Assembly (NCBI GenBank): GCA_025331435.1
Contig: JAIWNI010000037.1
Span: 1-64,000 of the forward strand
Reading direction: 5' to 3'
Origin: Choanephora cucurbitarum
Taxonomy: Eukaryota > Mucoromycota > Mucoromycetes > Mucorales > Choanephoraceae
Length of the DNA stretch: 64,000 nt
Positions within the stretch are counted from its first letter, which is position 1. Each line of letters opens with the position of its first letter. The notes under the pieces were generated by a model. The model saw only the letters and a list, made by a program, of their open reading frames with translations, did not search any database and was not told where the DNA came from. The position numbers and the translations under genes were made by a program. Shown here one piece after another: positions 47,111 through 57,034 of this stretch.

Positions 47111-47302
47111 TACTAGAAACTTCCTTCTAGTTGAATTACAGAACTTTCTAGATCTGACAAGAACAGTACTCAGAAAGCTATAAATACCTTCATATTTTAA
47201 TTGAAAAAACTTAACCTTTATTCTGCCCAAAAGTCTTAAATATAACTAGCGTTCTATAAGCTAACATCTGTCCCTTCCAAGCAGCAAATCGGCTGGTTGT
47301 TT
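47111..47302. other. Non-coding DNA between LINE fragment and palindromic element
   Basis: Sequence of unclear origin with no open frame of interest. It is probably residual transposon DNA. Confidence 0.3.
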
Positions 47303-47495
47303 CAGTACAATCATCTTCCGATTTAGGAAGCGGTTATGGTTCCCTTGGCGCCGCTCCCTAAATCGATGTCGTTCCCTATTTCTCGAAGCAATAGCAGGAA
47401 ATGTTCAGCATTAATCAAACTTCGTGTTCCCTCAAGACCGTTTCCTAAATCAAAATGGTTCCCTATATTTCGTTCCCTAAATCAGGGGACGACTG
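47303..47495. mobile_element. MITE-like palindromic element with degenerate terminal repeats
   Basis: About 193 bp. The left end begins CAGTACAATCATCTTCCGAT and the right end, read on the other strand, begins CAGTCGTCCCCTGATTTAGG. Both share a GATTTAGG core. Inside, an imperfect 15-bp hairpin (CGATTTAGGAAGCGG against CGATTTAGGGAGCGG) and several copies of the motif TTCCCTAAATC are seen. CAGTCGTCCC-type ends resemble Tigger/pogo elements. A clear target-site duplication is missing (left TT, right CA), so the boundaries are tentative. The sequence GCAATAGCAGG occurs both inside and just after the right end. Confidence 0.5.
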
Positions 47496-48429
47496 CAATA
47501 GCAGGTCTAAGGTAGCAGGCATATAAGTGAAGATCTTTCTAGGAATGGCGTCCATGACACGGCAGGCTAATGTGTACGTTGATGCAACGGATGCTGTGAG
47601 AGAACGCCTTGCCTTAGGGAAAAGGAGTCACACCAGAATATTGTCCGAGCCAAAACAATTAGCAATGTGGACAAAGAGAAAATGCTGGATCAATGTTAGA
47701 GATGGCCGAGCAAGTAGAGCAACACAAGTATTTACTTAATGTCTAAGGGAGTAATATTGAGAAATGAAAGGATTTAATTGGCTAATTTAGGAATATAGGT
47801 CTGTTATGTCATGCAGTTTATTGCATTTATCAGTTGATACGATCTTAACAAGCTCATCTATAATTTCCATCCATCAAAATATAGCAAGAGTCTGCATTTG
47901 TTAGTAGACATAAAAATATCAATCAATTGATTGTTGAAAACACTAAGCAAAGGCAAACACTTTAACCATACCTCTAGTCATTTAAAGACTTTAACACAAA
48001 CTTCAATCTAAACGTGTCGTTTAATTTAGTTCTATGCATGCAAACAATTTGCATATGCGCCGTGCAATCAGTTTTAGGATGCAGAGGCTATTCAGCATTT
48101 CAAACCGCACGGAAAGCAGACCAGTCTAAGCGAAGCCAGGATTATGCAGTATCATTGTCACTATTTCTGATGGGTGCATTGACACAGACTATGTTGTATA
48201 AAAACAAAACTATCGAATTACGGTTTGTCATATATCAAAAACTGAAATAATCAGGCTGCTCTTACAGCTTCATACTACTCTTCAAAGGCATCTATGGAGC
48301 ACCAAGTGCAAAAGTTTTTTGTCAATTCACCCAACAAAGCAGGTGAGGATGATTTTCGGTTAAGAAAAGAAAAAGAGACATTTAAAAGCAAATGCTACAA
48401 AGAGAGAGAAAGAGAGTGAAAGTAGCAGC
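47496..48429. other. Non-coding region before the tandem array
   Basis: AT-rich with open frames of 70 and 78 codons (47527-47739 and 48014-48250) that show no family signal. No gene is supported. Confidence 0.35.
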
Positions 48430-48820
48430 CAAACATAAGTGTTAGCACACAAAACCAAATCTTCTGAACGCTCGCAGATCGGACCTGGGGTGCATGGACA
48501 CCCCCATCTCGGTTAGCTCCTGCCCATCCATTTGGCTTGTGAAAAATACGTAAAGGATAAGAGGGTCAAGCACAAGTGCTAGCACACAAAACCGAATCTT
48601 CTGAACGCTCGCAGATCGGACCTGGGGTGCATGGACACCCCCATCTCGGTTAGCTCCTGCCCATCCAATTGACTTGAATGCAAAGATAGAAATGCAGCGG
48701 GCAAGCACAAGTGCTAGCACACAAAACCGAATCTTCTGAACGCTCGCAGATCGGACCTGGGGTGCATGGACACCCCCATCTCGGTTAGCTCCTGCCCATC
48801 CAATTGGTTTGTGAAAAAAT
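48430..48820 (-). repeat. Three-copy tandem array of a ~105-bp unit, period ~136 bp
   Basis: Units at about 48430-48534, 48567-48671 and 48702-48806. Units 2 and 3 are identical over all 105 bp, and unit 1 differs at only a handful of sites. Periods are 137 and 135 bp, with mostly dissimilar spacers. Units 1 and 3 additionally share a TTGGYTTGTGAAAAA extension. A GGGGTG/CACCCC hairpin with a 6-nt loop (CATGGA) sits in each unit. On the minus strand each unit encodes the same short reading frame, ending LRAFRRFGFVC then a stop. The array may be a SINE-like or structured repeat, or the remnant of a duplicated exon. I cannot name it. Confidence 0.75.
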
Positions 48821-50503
48821 AAAAGTTTGACTTAAAACATGTACACTGTTCATGTCTGAAGCTTTTTTTTAAGGGTTGTGAGCTGAGTATTTTACGCCAG
48901 CACCGGCTTTTGAGTCTATGCCTTGACAAGGGTGACGTATACGTTGTTTCCAGAAATTATTCGCTCACAAAAAGAAAAAGAAATAGTTTGCTAAAAAATT
49001 AAGCATTGCTCAAATTTTTCAACTCAATCTATCATATTTGTAAAACCCAATTGGTCAGACCTTTGGGCACTTAAAATTGGTCGCATGAATAGAATGCAAG
49101 CTAAGGCGACCTATAAGTGCTTTGATAGACTCTTCACATGCTTCAGTTTCAAAGTACTATAGCTCAATGCAACAAACAAGCCTCCTCTTTAAACGTGTTA
49201 TGTAACAAAGGGGTGTACGACTTGCCTCCATTTTTAAAGGCAGATTCAAAATGCGCCACTCAAAAAGAGCTAGAAAGCAAGGATTCTAAAGAAGAATTTA
49301 CTAATGTCTTTCTTTTGCCTAGTTGATATAACATTCATGTATGAACTTATTCCACTTTTCCTTTTTTTTTTTAGAAATCTCAATGGGCCTATCAAGCTCA
49401 ATCAATAAAGACTGATTTCTGTCCTTAGGAAGGCTTCCGCTTATCTATATGAAAGTTTTCATAAATGTTTTTTGAGATCGTTAAAACTCTATTCATCTGT
49501 CAATAAAGCGCTCTTTTATATATTTATTCGACAATGCTCTCTTGCATACATTGACATGAATACTTCATGTCGAAAGGGCTCAAACATAAAAGATTCAACA
49601 TTAAGCAAGTTCTTTTCGCTTCACCTTTTTTCTCTTTTAAGAACTCTTTTTCTGTTAGTCACAAACTGTGTCTAAGAAATTAGCTGGTTTCACAGATAGT
49701 CAATTATGCAAACTTGATTGTTGTTCTAGAAAGGTGCCTGAATTTTGAGAGTGCCCAGAACTTTGTCTTCTGAGCGTTTTGTTTGGAGAGCTAATTGTAT
49801 AGCCTAAAAACGTCAAGTCTAATTGAAACCATGAATCAAGTAGAAATCAAGAAAAACAGAAAAGACAGCAAATGATTTCTAGAGAAATGGGTTTCAAAAA
49901 GAAGACCAACTTAATTCGGCAAGACGACTCAACTAAAAAGTAGAAATGTTGTACCTAAAAATAATTTTCTAAAATGCATAGACCAAACAAGACAGAAAGA
50001 CGCACATGCTATCAACAATAATCAATTGCAAAAAGCAAACTGCAAATCATTGCAGTTTGATCTAATGGCATCTACTTGAACAATCGCCGCAAAATGAATA
50101 TGAGCAACCTCTTGTTTATTGTGCTTCTTATCATGTCTTCGGATGCCCTTGTTTTTGTTGTTGTTGCTTTATGTATGCAAGTAAAGATGAAAACATGAGG
50201 GTGAAGGAGAATCAAGTAATTAGCTTTCGGCTTGTTAAACGCACCTCAATTTATTCATGTGTAACGCTCACAAAAATAGATATAATTTATGACATTACTT
50301 TAAAGGCTAATGGCCATTTTGAACAGTGTTTTTTTCTTTTCTTCTAGTTATCCCCGCTTGTTTACTTGCTCTCCCTCTTCTCTATTTTTCTTCTTCTTTT
50401 TTTTTTTGCTTTTCTTTTCTTTTTTAATTTTTTTTCTTTTTCTGTCTCTTTCCTCTCCTTTTCTACTTTCTTTTATAGAAAAACAAACAATAGCTTAAAA
50501 AAG
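48821..50503. other. Non-coding region and promoter of the acidic repeat gene
   Basis: About 1.7 kb without a convincing gene; short frames (62-67 codons) at 49138-49326 and 49472-49675 look like noise. From about 50320 to 50475 it is an intensely pyrimidine-rich tract, a typical leader. The overlapping open frames there (including one running into the ATG at 50504) encode only Phe/Leu/Ser low complexity. Confidence 0.45.
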
Positions 50504-53500
50504 ATGAAGTTGTTATCTAATTTAGCAACATTATCTATTGCAGCATCCTTGGTGCTTCAAAGTGGAAATTTCGTATCAGCTACACCTTTCTTTAATGTGC
50601 CAACAGATACCACCGTTCACAGCAATGATGCCTCACTTGATGCAAACAGTTGTGATGGTATGACTGCCTATAGAATATATTCAGCTTAAAGAACCCATAT
50701 ATTGATTGCGTCTTGTTTTTTAATAGGCTTCCGAGTAACATATCCTTTCAGTTCTGGTAATTTAAAATTTAATTTTAGATCCAAACAGTACTAAAAATAA
50801 ATTATTATTTTACTTTCTAGGCCTTACATTTGAAGAAGAAAGCAAACATGTTGTAGCATGGCAAGCACCTAGTGGAATGAAACAAGTAAACGTCACACTT
50901 GTCGATACTGCACTTGCAGATAGTCAAGCTTACATTGGCTTGTTTGGTAATTGAATTTTATTTGAAGTATCATGAAACAAATAATTCTAAAAAAAATTGT
51001 CGCGTTAGATGCAAACCAAGGTGCAACTGAAGAGTTTCCGCTATCACTAGGCGACAAAGATGCGGGTGAATATCGATTCCATCTTTCGGCTCAAGGTGGT
51101 AGTCAATACTGTGAAGCTGACTCAGTGCCTTTTCAAATCACTAAGCGTGCTGTTCCTGAAGCAACTACAGAAGAAGATGACAGCAACACAGATGATACAC
51201 AAGAAGATGACAATGTTCACGAAGATGATACCAACTGGGACTCTGCTTTAAGCAAAGTCACAACCTTAACCAGTGAAGACAATCATAACAATGATGCTTC
51301 TGCTGAAACAGATGATAGCCAATCTTTCAGCGATTACATAAATAGTTTAGATCAAGATTATAAGCCATACCTTGATAAAAACAAGGAGACTGAAACTGAA
51401 GATGTTACTCATAAGAACGAAGCTGGCGATGCTGACTCTTTCGGTACAGCTCAAGATTCTACTGCTGAAACGTCTACTCAGAAAGCATCATGGCATTCTA
51501 ATGATGCCAGCAGTTATTTCACAAATGAAGATCAATCCTCTAATGCTGCTGTCTATCACAACGATAGCGAGTGGGTTAATGAAGATGATGTTGCTGACGT
51601 TGAGCACTCTAACGATGGTGAATGGGAAGAAGAAGTCTCCGACGAAATTGATCACGTTGATAGCAACGAGTTTGATGACGATGTACATGATAACCTTGGT
51701 GAATGGTACTCTGACGATGATGCTCATAACAATGACTGGTCTTCTGAAGATGTTGACATTGCTCATGCCAACAGCTACGGTTTTGACTTTGACAATGAAG
51801 ATGACATCGAAGACGATGATGACGAAGAAGCCACACACAACAATGGTTGGGTTGACGAAGAAGACGAACAAATTCATGCTGACGGCTGGTCTTCCGCCGC
51901 CATTGATGTTGTTGACCACCCTAACTACCATGTTAACGATGCTGAATGGTCTTCTTCTGCTGAGCACACTAACGAAGACGATACCGTCTGGGAATCTGAA
52001 GAAGTTGATGTTATTGATCATCCCAACTTCCATGCCAATGATGGTGAATGGGAAGAAAGCAACGAAGAAGAATTCACTGGCGATGGTGAGCATGTTAATG
52101 CTGCTGTATCTGAATCCAACTGGGTCTCTGAAGATGCTGAGCACTCTAACGATGGTGAATGGGAAGAAGAAGTCTCCGACGAAATTGATCACGTTGATAG
52201 CAACGAGTTTGATGACGATGTACATGATAACCTTGGTGAATGGTACTCTGACGATGATGCTCATAACAATGACTGGTCTTCTGAAGATGTTGACATTGCT
52301 CATGCCAACAGCTACGGTTTTGACTTTGACAATGAAGATGACATCGAAGACGATGATGACGAAGAAGCCACACACAACAATGGTTGGGTTGACGAAGAAG
52401 ACGAACAAATTCATGCTGACGGCTGGGTTGCTTCTGCAGTTGACGTTGTCGACCACCCTAACTACCATGTTAACGATGCTGAATGGTCCTCTTCTGCTGA
52501 GCACGCTAACGAAGACGATACCGTCTGGGAGTCCGAAGATGTTGATATGGCTGACCACCCTAACTTCCATGCCAATGACGGCGAATGGGAAGAAGACAAC
52601 GAAGAGAACTCAACCGCTGATGGCTTACATATCAATGCTGCTGTATCTGAATCCAACTGGGTCTCTGAAGATGCTGAACACTCTAACGATGGTGAATGGG
52701 AAGAAGAAGTCTCTGACGAAATTGAACATGTTGACAATAACGAGTTCAACGATGATGTACATGATAACCTTGGTGAATGGTACTCTAATGATAATGCTCA
52801 TAACAATGACTGGTCCTCTGAAGATGTGGAAGTTACTCATGCTAACAGCTATGATCTTGACTTTGACTACGAAGATGAAGCCAATGATGAAGACGATGAA
52901 GAGACTACCCACAGTAATGGCTGGGTTGACGAAGAAGACGAACAAATTCACGCTGACGGCTGGTCTTCCGCCGCCATTGATGTTGTTGACCACCCTAACT
53001 ACCATGTTAACGATGCTGAATGGTCTTCTTCTGCTGAGCACACTAACGAAGACGATACCGTCTGGGAATCTGAAGAAGTTGATGTTATTGATCATCCCAA
53101 CTTCCATGCCAATGATGGTGAATGGGAAGAAAGCAACGAAGAAGAATTCACTGGCGATGGTGAGCATGTTAATGCTGCTGTATCTGAATCCAACTGGGTC
53201 TCTGAAGATGCCGAACATGCTAATGCTGTTGAATCTGAATGGGTCTCTGAAGATGCTGAACATACCAATGATGGCGAGTGGGAAGAAGACAATGAAGAAG
53301 AATTCACTGGCGATGGTGAGCATGTTAATGCTGTTGTTTCTGGATCCAACTGGGTCTCTGAAGATGCCAAACATGCCAATGCTGTTGAATCTGAATCTGA
53401 ATGGGTCTCTAACGATGACTACGTAGAACACGACAACTATTACATTCGTAATGCAGACCATGGAAGCCCCGATAAGGACCATCGCACATCTGATGGTGGT

Positions 53501-53782
53501 TGGGACTTCAGCGATAACAACAACAACAACAACGAAAAGCAACTCAACTCAGACAATTGGATCAACAATGAGCTCAACTCAATATTCCACCGAAACGATA
53601 GCCCCAACTGGGTTTCCGAAGTAGATGAACATGACAATGACGTACCATCCTGGGTTGAAGATGAAGACAACATCCATACCGATGATATTCCCGAGGAAGT
53701 TGCACTTCTTCAAGATGATTTTGCTTACGAGTCCAGTACCGAGCACAACGATGCTTCTGAACAAGAATGGTCTGGTTACTAG
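50504..53782 (+). CDS. Secreted Kre9/Knh1-like protein with very large acidic Trp/Asp/Glu/His repeat region
   Basis: Four exons (50504-50657, 50727-50756, 50821-50946, 51009-53782) give 1027 aa. It begins with a signal peptide (MKLLSNLATLSIAASLVLQS, ending near FVSA). An Ig-like Kre9/Knh1-type domain follows, about residues 53-145 (DGFRVTYPF; LTFEEESKHVVAWQ; VNVTLVDT; AGEYRFHLSAQGG; SVPFQITK). The remaining ~880 residues are extremely acidic. They are built from repeats of ~179 aa carrying motifs such as SNWVSEDAEH, NDGEWEE, VVDHPNYHVNDAEW and GWVDEEDEQIHADGW. The strongly acidic, His/Trp-rich composition suggests calcium, metal or cell-wall glucan association; this is inference. No GPI signal is evident at the C-terminus (HNDASEQEWSGY). 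Short tracts of NNNN also occur near the end. Confidence 0.85.
51601..53211 (+). repeat. Internal 537-bp coding repeats, homogenised in mosaic fashion
   Basis: Copy A (from 51601) and copy B (from 52138) are identical for 289 bp (51601-51889 against 52138-52426). Their second halves then diverge. In contrast, the second half of A (51878-52137) is identical over 260 bp to the second half of copy C (52952-53211), whose first half is divergent from A and B. Such patchwork identity implies recent gene conversion or unequal exchange between repeats. A partial fourth repeat follows to about 53410. Confidence 0.9.
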
Positions 53783-54472
53783 TAGCTCAAATATAATCCC
53801 CTCTTCTCCCTTTGTATTAAACATTTTGCAATAAACAAGATTGCAATTCCTTTTTTGTCACTAGAATCAGTATATTGGTTTCCTTGTACAATTATTTATA
53901 ATAAATCTAATTAGTCCAAAAGTCCACTATTTTCAAAGTGCGTGTGTGTACGTAAATGGGGTTCTACCTAAAGAGTTTTAGTGTATGACCTTCATTCATC
54001 AATCTCATGCAAGCGCCAGAGGATGGTCACTATCTTCTTTTGCACTCGTAACTAAATGATGAAGTCAAGTCATCTCAATAATAGTTGAGTTTCCTTAATC
54101 CATGATCAAAATAGATCAAGACTTGTGTGTTGGCAAATTTAGCGCACCAGGCTTTTTTATGTCTGATCGTAAAACCCTTTAAGGTAAAGTCTCGTTTTGA
54201 TCTCAGAATTACATGCGTTTTCAAAAGAGCATAATTGGGGAGGTTATGCAAAAGAATTTATAATGTTAAAATTTAACGTTCAGGCATCAAAATATGTTCA
54301 TATCGCATTGTAGCGAATGCCTGCTATTTGTATTTTTCGGTTCAACCAATCATTTCCGAGAATGCAAATGTCTATTGTTTTTGAATATCCATAGGTTCTG
54401 TATGTACAAAAAATAAAAGTAATAAGAAAGGAAACATGTCTTGCAAAAAAAATAAGAAGAGGGGGGGGGTTA
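53783..54472. other. Convergent intergenic region
   Basis: About 690 nt of AT-rich DNA between the acidic-protein stop and the stop of the convergent gene. AATAAA-type A/T-rich motifs occur near 53829-53836 and 53900-53908. Short open frames (under 80 codons) are not supported. Confidence 0.45.
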
Positions 54473-55399
54473 TCAATCGCCATGCATACGATTATGATTC
54501 CATTCATCTCGAATTCGACTATGACTCCAATCGTCACTGGATAGCGGAAGGGATTCTATAGTATGACTGGTTACTCTTGAGCGAGTATGTGTCAATGTCT
54601 GTTGACTTGATGAATTGTGTAGACGGGAAGGAATGGCTGAGCCTAATAAGTCTAACTGGTCTTGAATACGTCTATGCGCCGAAATTATATTTTGTTCGAT
54701 ACTTTGAATGCGGTTGGAATAAGGAGGAATCTGAAGTAGACGGTCTACCATTTCCTGGAGTGTATTAGGCTCTCTGTTTCCATTGTGCGATGAACTGGTG
54801 GTATTGCTCGAGTTAGTTATAGAAAGCACAGATGGTGTTAAGGCAATTAACGAATAAGCATTCTCGAGGATAGCGGGTAATTCGAATTCTTCAAGATAGA
54901 GTTAAAAAGCCAAGCTTATTATCATTCAATGCAAATACAATTTACCCTCTATAAGGACAGATGATAAAATAGCTGCATCTGATCCAGATGCCGATCTTGC
55001 CGCTAGAAAATGATCAAGCAGAGTGGCAGTCATACTTAATTGCTCCAGTAAATCTTCCTTTTCGGTAATACGCTGATGAAGTCGACGATCTAGTTCACTT
55101 CTGATGGGCGGTGAGGTTGAGGATGAGGATCCTGGAAGGTGAGCCCTTGATGAGCGACGTCTGTCTACTAAAGACGAAGTCAATATGCTATTCCTGCTAC
55201 CAATGCGGGTCTGAGCACGGGGCTGAGAATTTCTATGTAAAGGTGAAGAATTGCGTCTATGTACATGTTGCATCAATTGGCGAGAGAAATTGGGCCAAGG
55301 ATTGTCTTCTCTGTCAGCTATATCAGTACGATGTGATTTGTGCAAAACAGGGCTAGCGTCCTCCACAAGGTCTCTTGGTTTCCATAAGGGCAGGCCCAT
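54473..55399 (-). CDS. Hypothetical Ser/Arg-rich protein with a helical core
   Basis: Two exons on the minus strand (55399-54946 and 54888-54473) give 289 aa. The N-terminal ~105 residues are polar and disordered (HVHRRNSSPLHRNSQ; DRRRSSRAHLPGSSSS). They are followed by a predicted amphipathic helix region (IRSELDRRLHQRITEKEDLL, then EQLSMTATLLDHFLAARSA). The second exon continues with a helical stretch (TLQEMVDRLLQIPPYSN; IQSIEQNIISAHRRIQDQLD) and ends Ser/His-rich (EWNHNRMHGD). The layout is that of a coiled-coil scaffold subunit. The acceptor is TTGAAG and the joined frame is unbroken. I do not recognise the family. Confidence 0.6.
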
Positions 55400-57034
55400 T
55401 TTTATTTTATAAGTTAAAAGAAGAATGAAAAATTACAGTGCTTTCTTTTTTTTTATACCAGCTTTTTATTTTTTTGTATATAATCCCGCTTACTCTGATC
55501 ACGCGGAATAAAATTTAATCAAGGAATCGTCCTTGGTGGCTTATTTAGGTTCTACTGAAATGTGTTTAACAGAACAAAACTGGTCTATGCCTTATGCAGT
55601 GCTTGCACAAAAAAGAAGAAGAGAAGGGTGAAAATAACATGCTGTTCCTTAGTATACTGTTATTTGCTTTATAGCAAACAAGAAGGCCGCTTATCTTGTG
55701 TTTCATTCTATGTTAATGAACTGAACTACCACTGTTATAAATTACTGTTTACTTGGAAACAGAGCTAGAATCAAACTCTATAAGAAAAGAAAGAAGGGCA
55801 AGGATTAAACAAGTTTAGGAACTACCCATCAGCTGTTTAATCAAGTTGATGAAGATCATGTTCCTGAAAAAAAAAAAGCGGAGATTAGATTGTTATTTTT
55901 AACGTGTCTGAGTACAATACTTTAAGAAATAAGAGAATTGTAAGCTAACAGCTTGTATTTCTAGTGCATGTATAAAATAAATCACAATTACAACCTTCTT
56001 ATTTACACTAGGTAATAGCACTTGATTAGACTAAAGAGATGCTTTGGCTTTGAATAAAAATGACAAATAGTTCTCTTGTATCAAGCTTAGTGCAAGTTGT
56101 TAAAGACATTGATTGAAGGAGTCTTTTTCTATAATGTTAATACAGAGCATAAGTTAGCCTGAAAATGACGAAAAAAAAAAGAGACAGGTGATTGATAGGG
56201 TCAAAGTATACTTTTGAAACAAAAAAAAAACAGTTTGCTCATCACGCATTTAATTAGAGAATAGCCAAGAAAAAAAGAGAATAAGGCGTGCAAGCTAATT
56301 TCTCTTTACATACAGAAAATAAAAGGCAAGAGTGAATGAGAAATTCACTAATGCTCAATTAGGCAAATTTATCAGTGCGTTAGCTTGAGAGATGTTCAAA
56401 AACTCAGGATCGTTGTTTGAACCTAATTCATGCAGTCTTACCCTCTGTTCTCTGTTACTTTAGATAAAGACCATATTGGGAACAATACGTAAGATGGCTT
56501 CTAAGTTGCAATGACGTTTCCTTGCATTGGACAAAAGAAAAAGAAGGATACTCATTTGACTGATGTACTTGGTTTCTTTATTATATTTCTCTGTTTACAT
56601 ATTGACATTGCTTTATGAATCTAGTGCAATTTCCTATGAACTGATGATCTTATCGTCAAACTCAGGAAAAGAATTAGAACAAGTCAATACCTTTTCCATC
56701 TTGTCTTACAGCATACATAACTGAATTTAGAAAAAAACAGAAAATATTCTGAGTAAGCGTATATAGTCCTCTTTAAGTGTGATCTATAGACAAGTGCTAA
56801 AATTACGGCCATTGTAGACTTTCATACAACAGTCTAATGCATGTATGCTTATTCATTTCTAGAAAGCGTATTCAAAAATATTTAATTACAACATCATACA
56901 AGTTTTATTTGAATTTTAGACATTTAAATGGGGGGATGGGGATGGGGATTTTAGGGATTCTAAGATATATTTCAACACATTTTTACAATATATATAGTAT
57001 TAATATTTTTTGAGGGGGGGGGATTAGAATATAT
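55400..57034. other. Long intergenic region, no supported gene
   Basis: About 1.6 kb, AT-rich. The only open frame of note (68 codons, 55562-55768) has no family resemblance. The right part is the 3' flank of the FAS gene, with a G run near 57016-57023. Nothing else was recognised. Confidence 0.45.

Noticed and set aside
48014..48250. 78-codon plus-strand frame near the tandem array
   Set aside because: No family resemblance, no splice continuation, and composition similar to surrounding non-coding DNA.
48430..48820. CRISPR-like array
   Set aside because: Only three units, each about 105 bp, with internal hairpin and short reading frame, in a fungal genome. Size and number do not fit CRISPR.
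49138..49326. 62-codon frame upstream of the acidic repeat gene
   Set aside because: Too short, with no conserved motif and no adjoining exons found.
51372..53426. 684-codon open frame overlapping the acidic repeat gene in another plus-strand frame, and a 360-codon antisense frame at 51488-52570
   Set aside because: Both arise from the biased GAN/AAY codon composition of the repeat region, which lacks stops in shifted frames. They encode monotonous Met/Leu/Thr or Val/Phe/Ile strings without start context or family resemblance.
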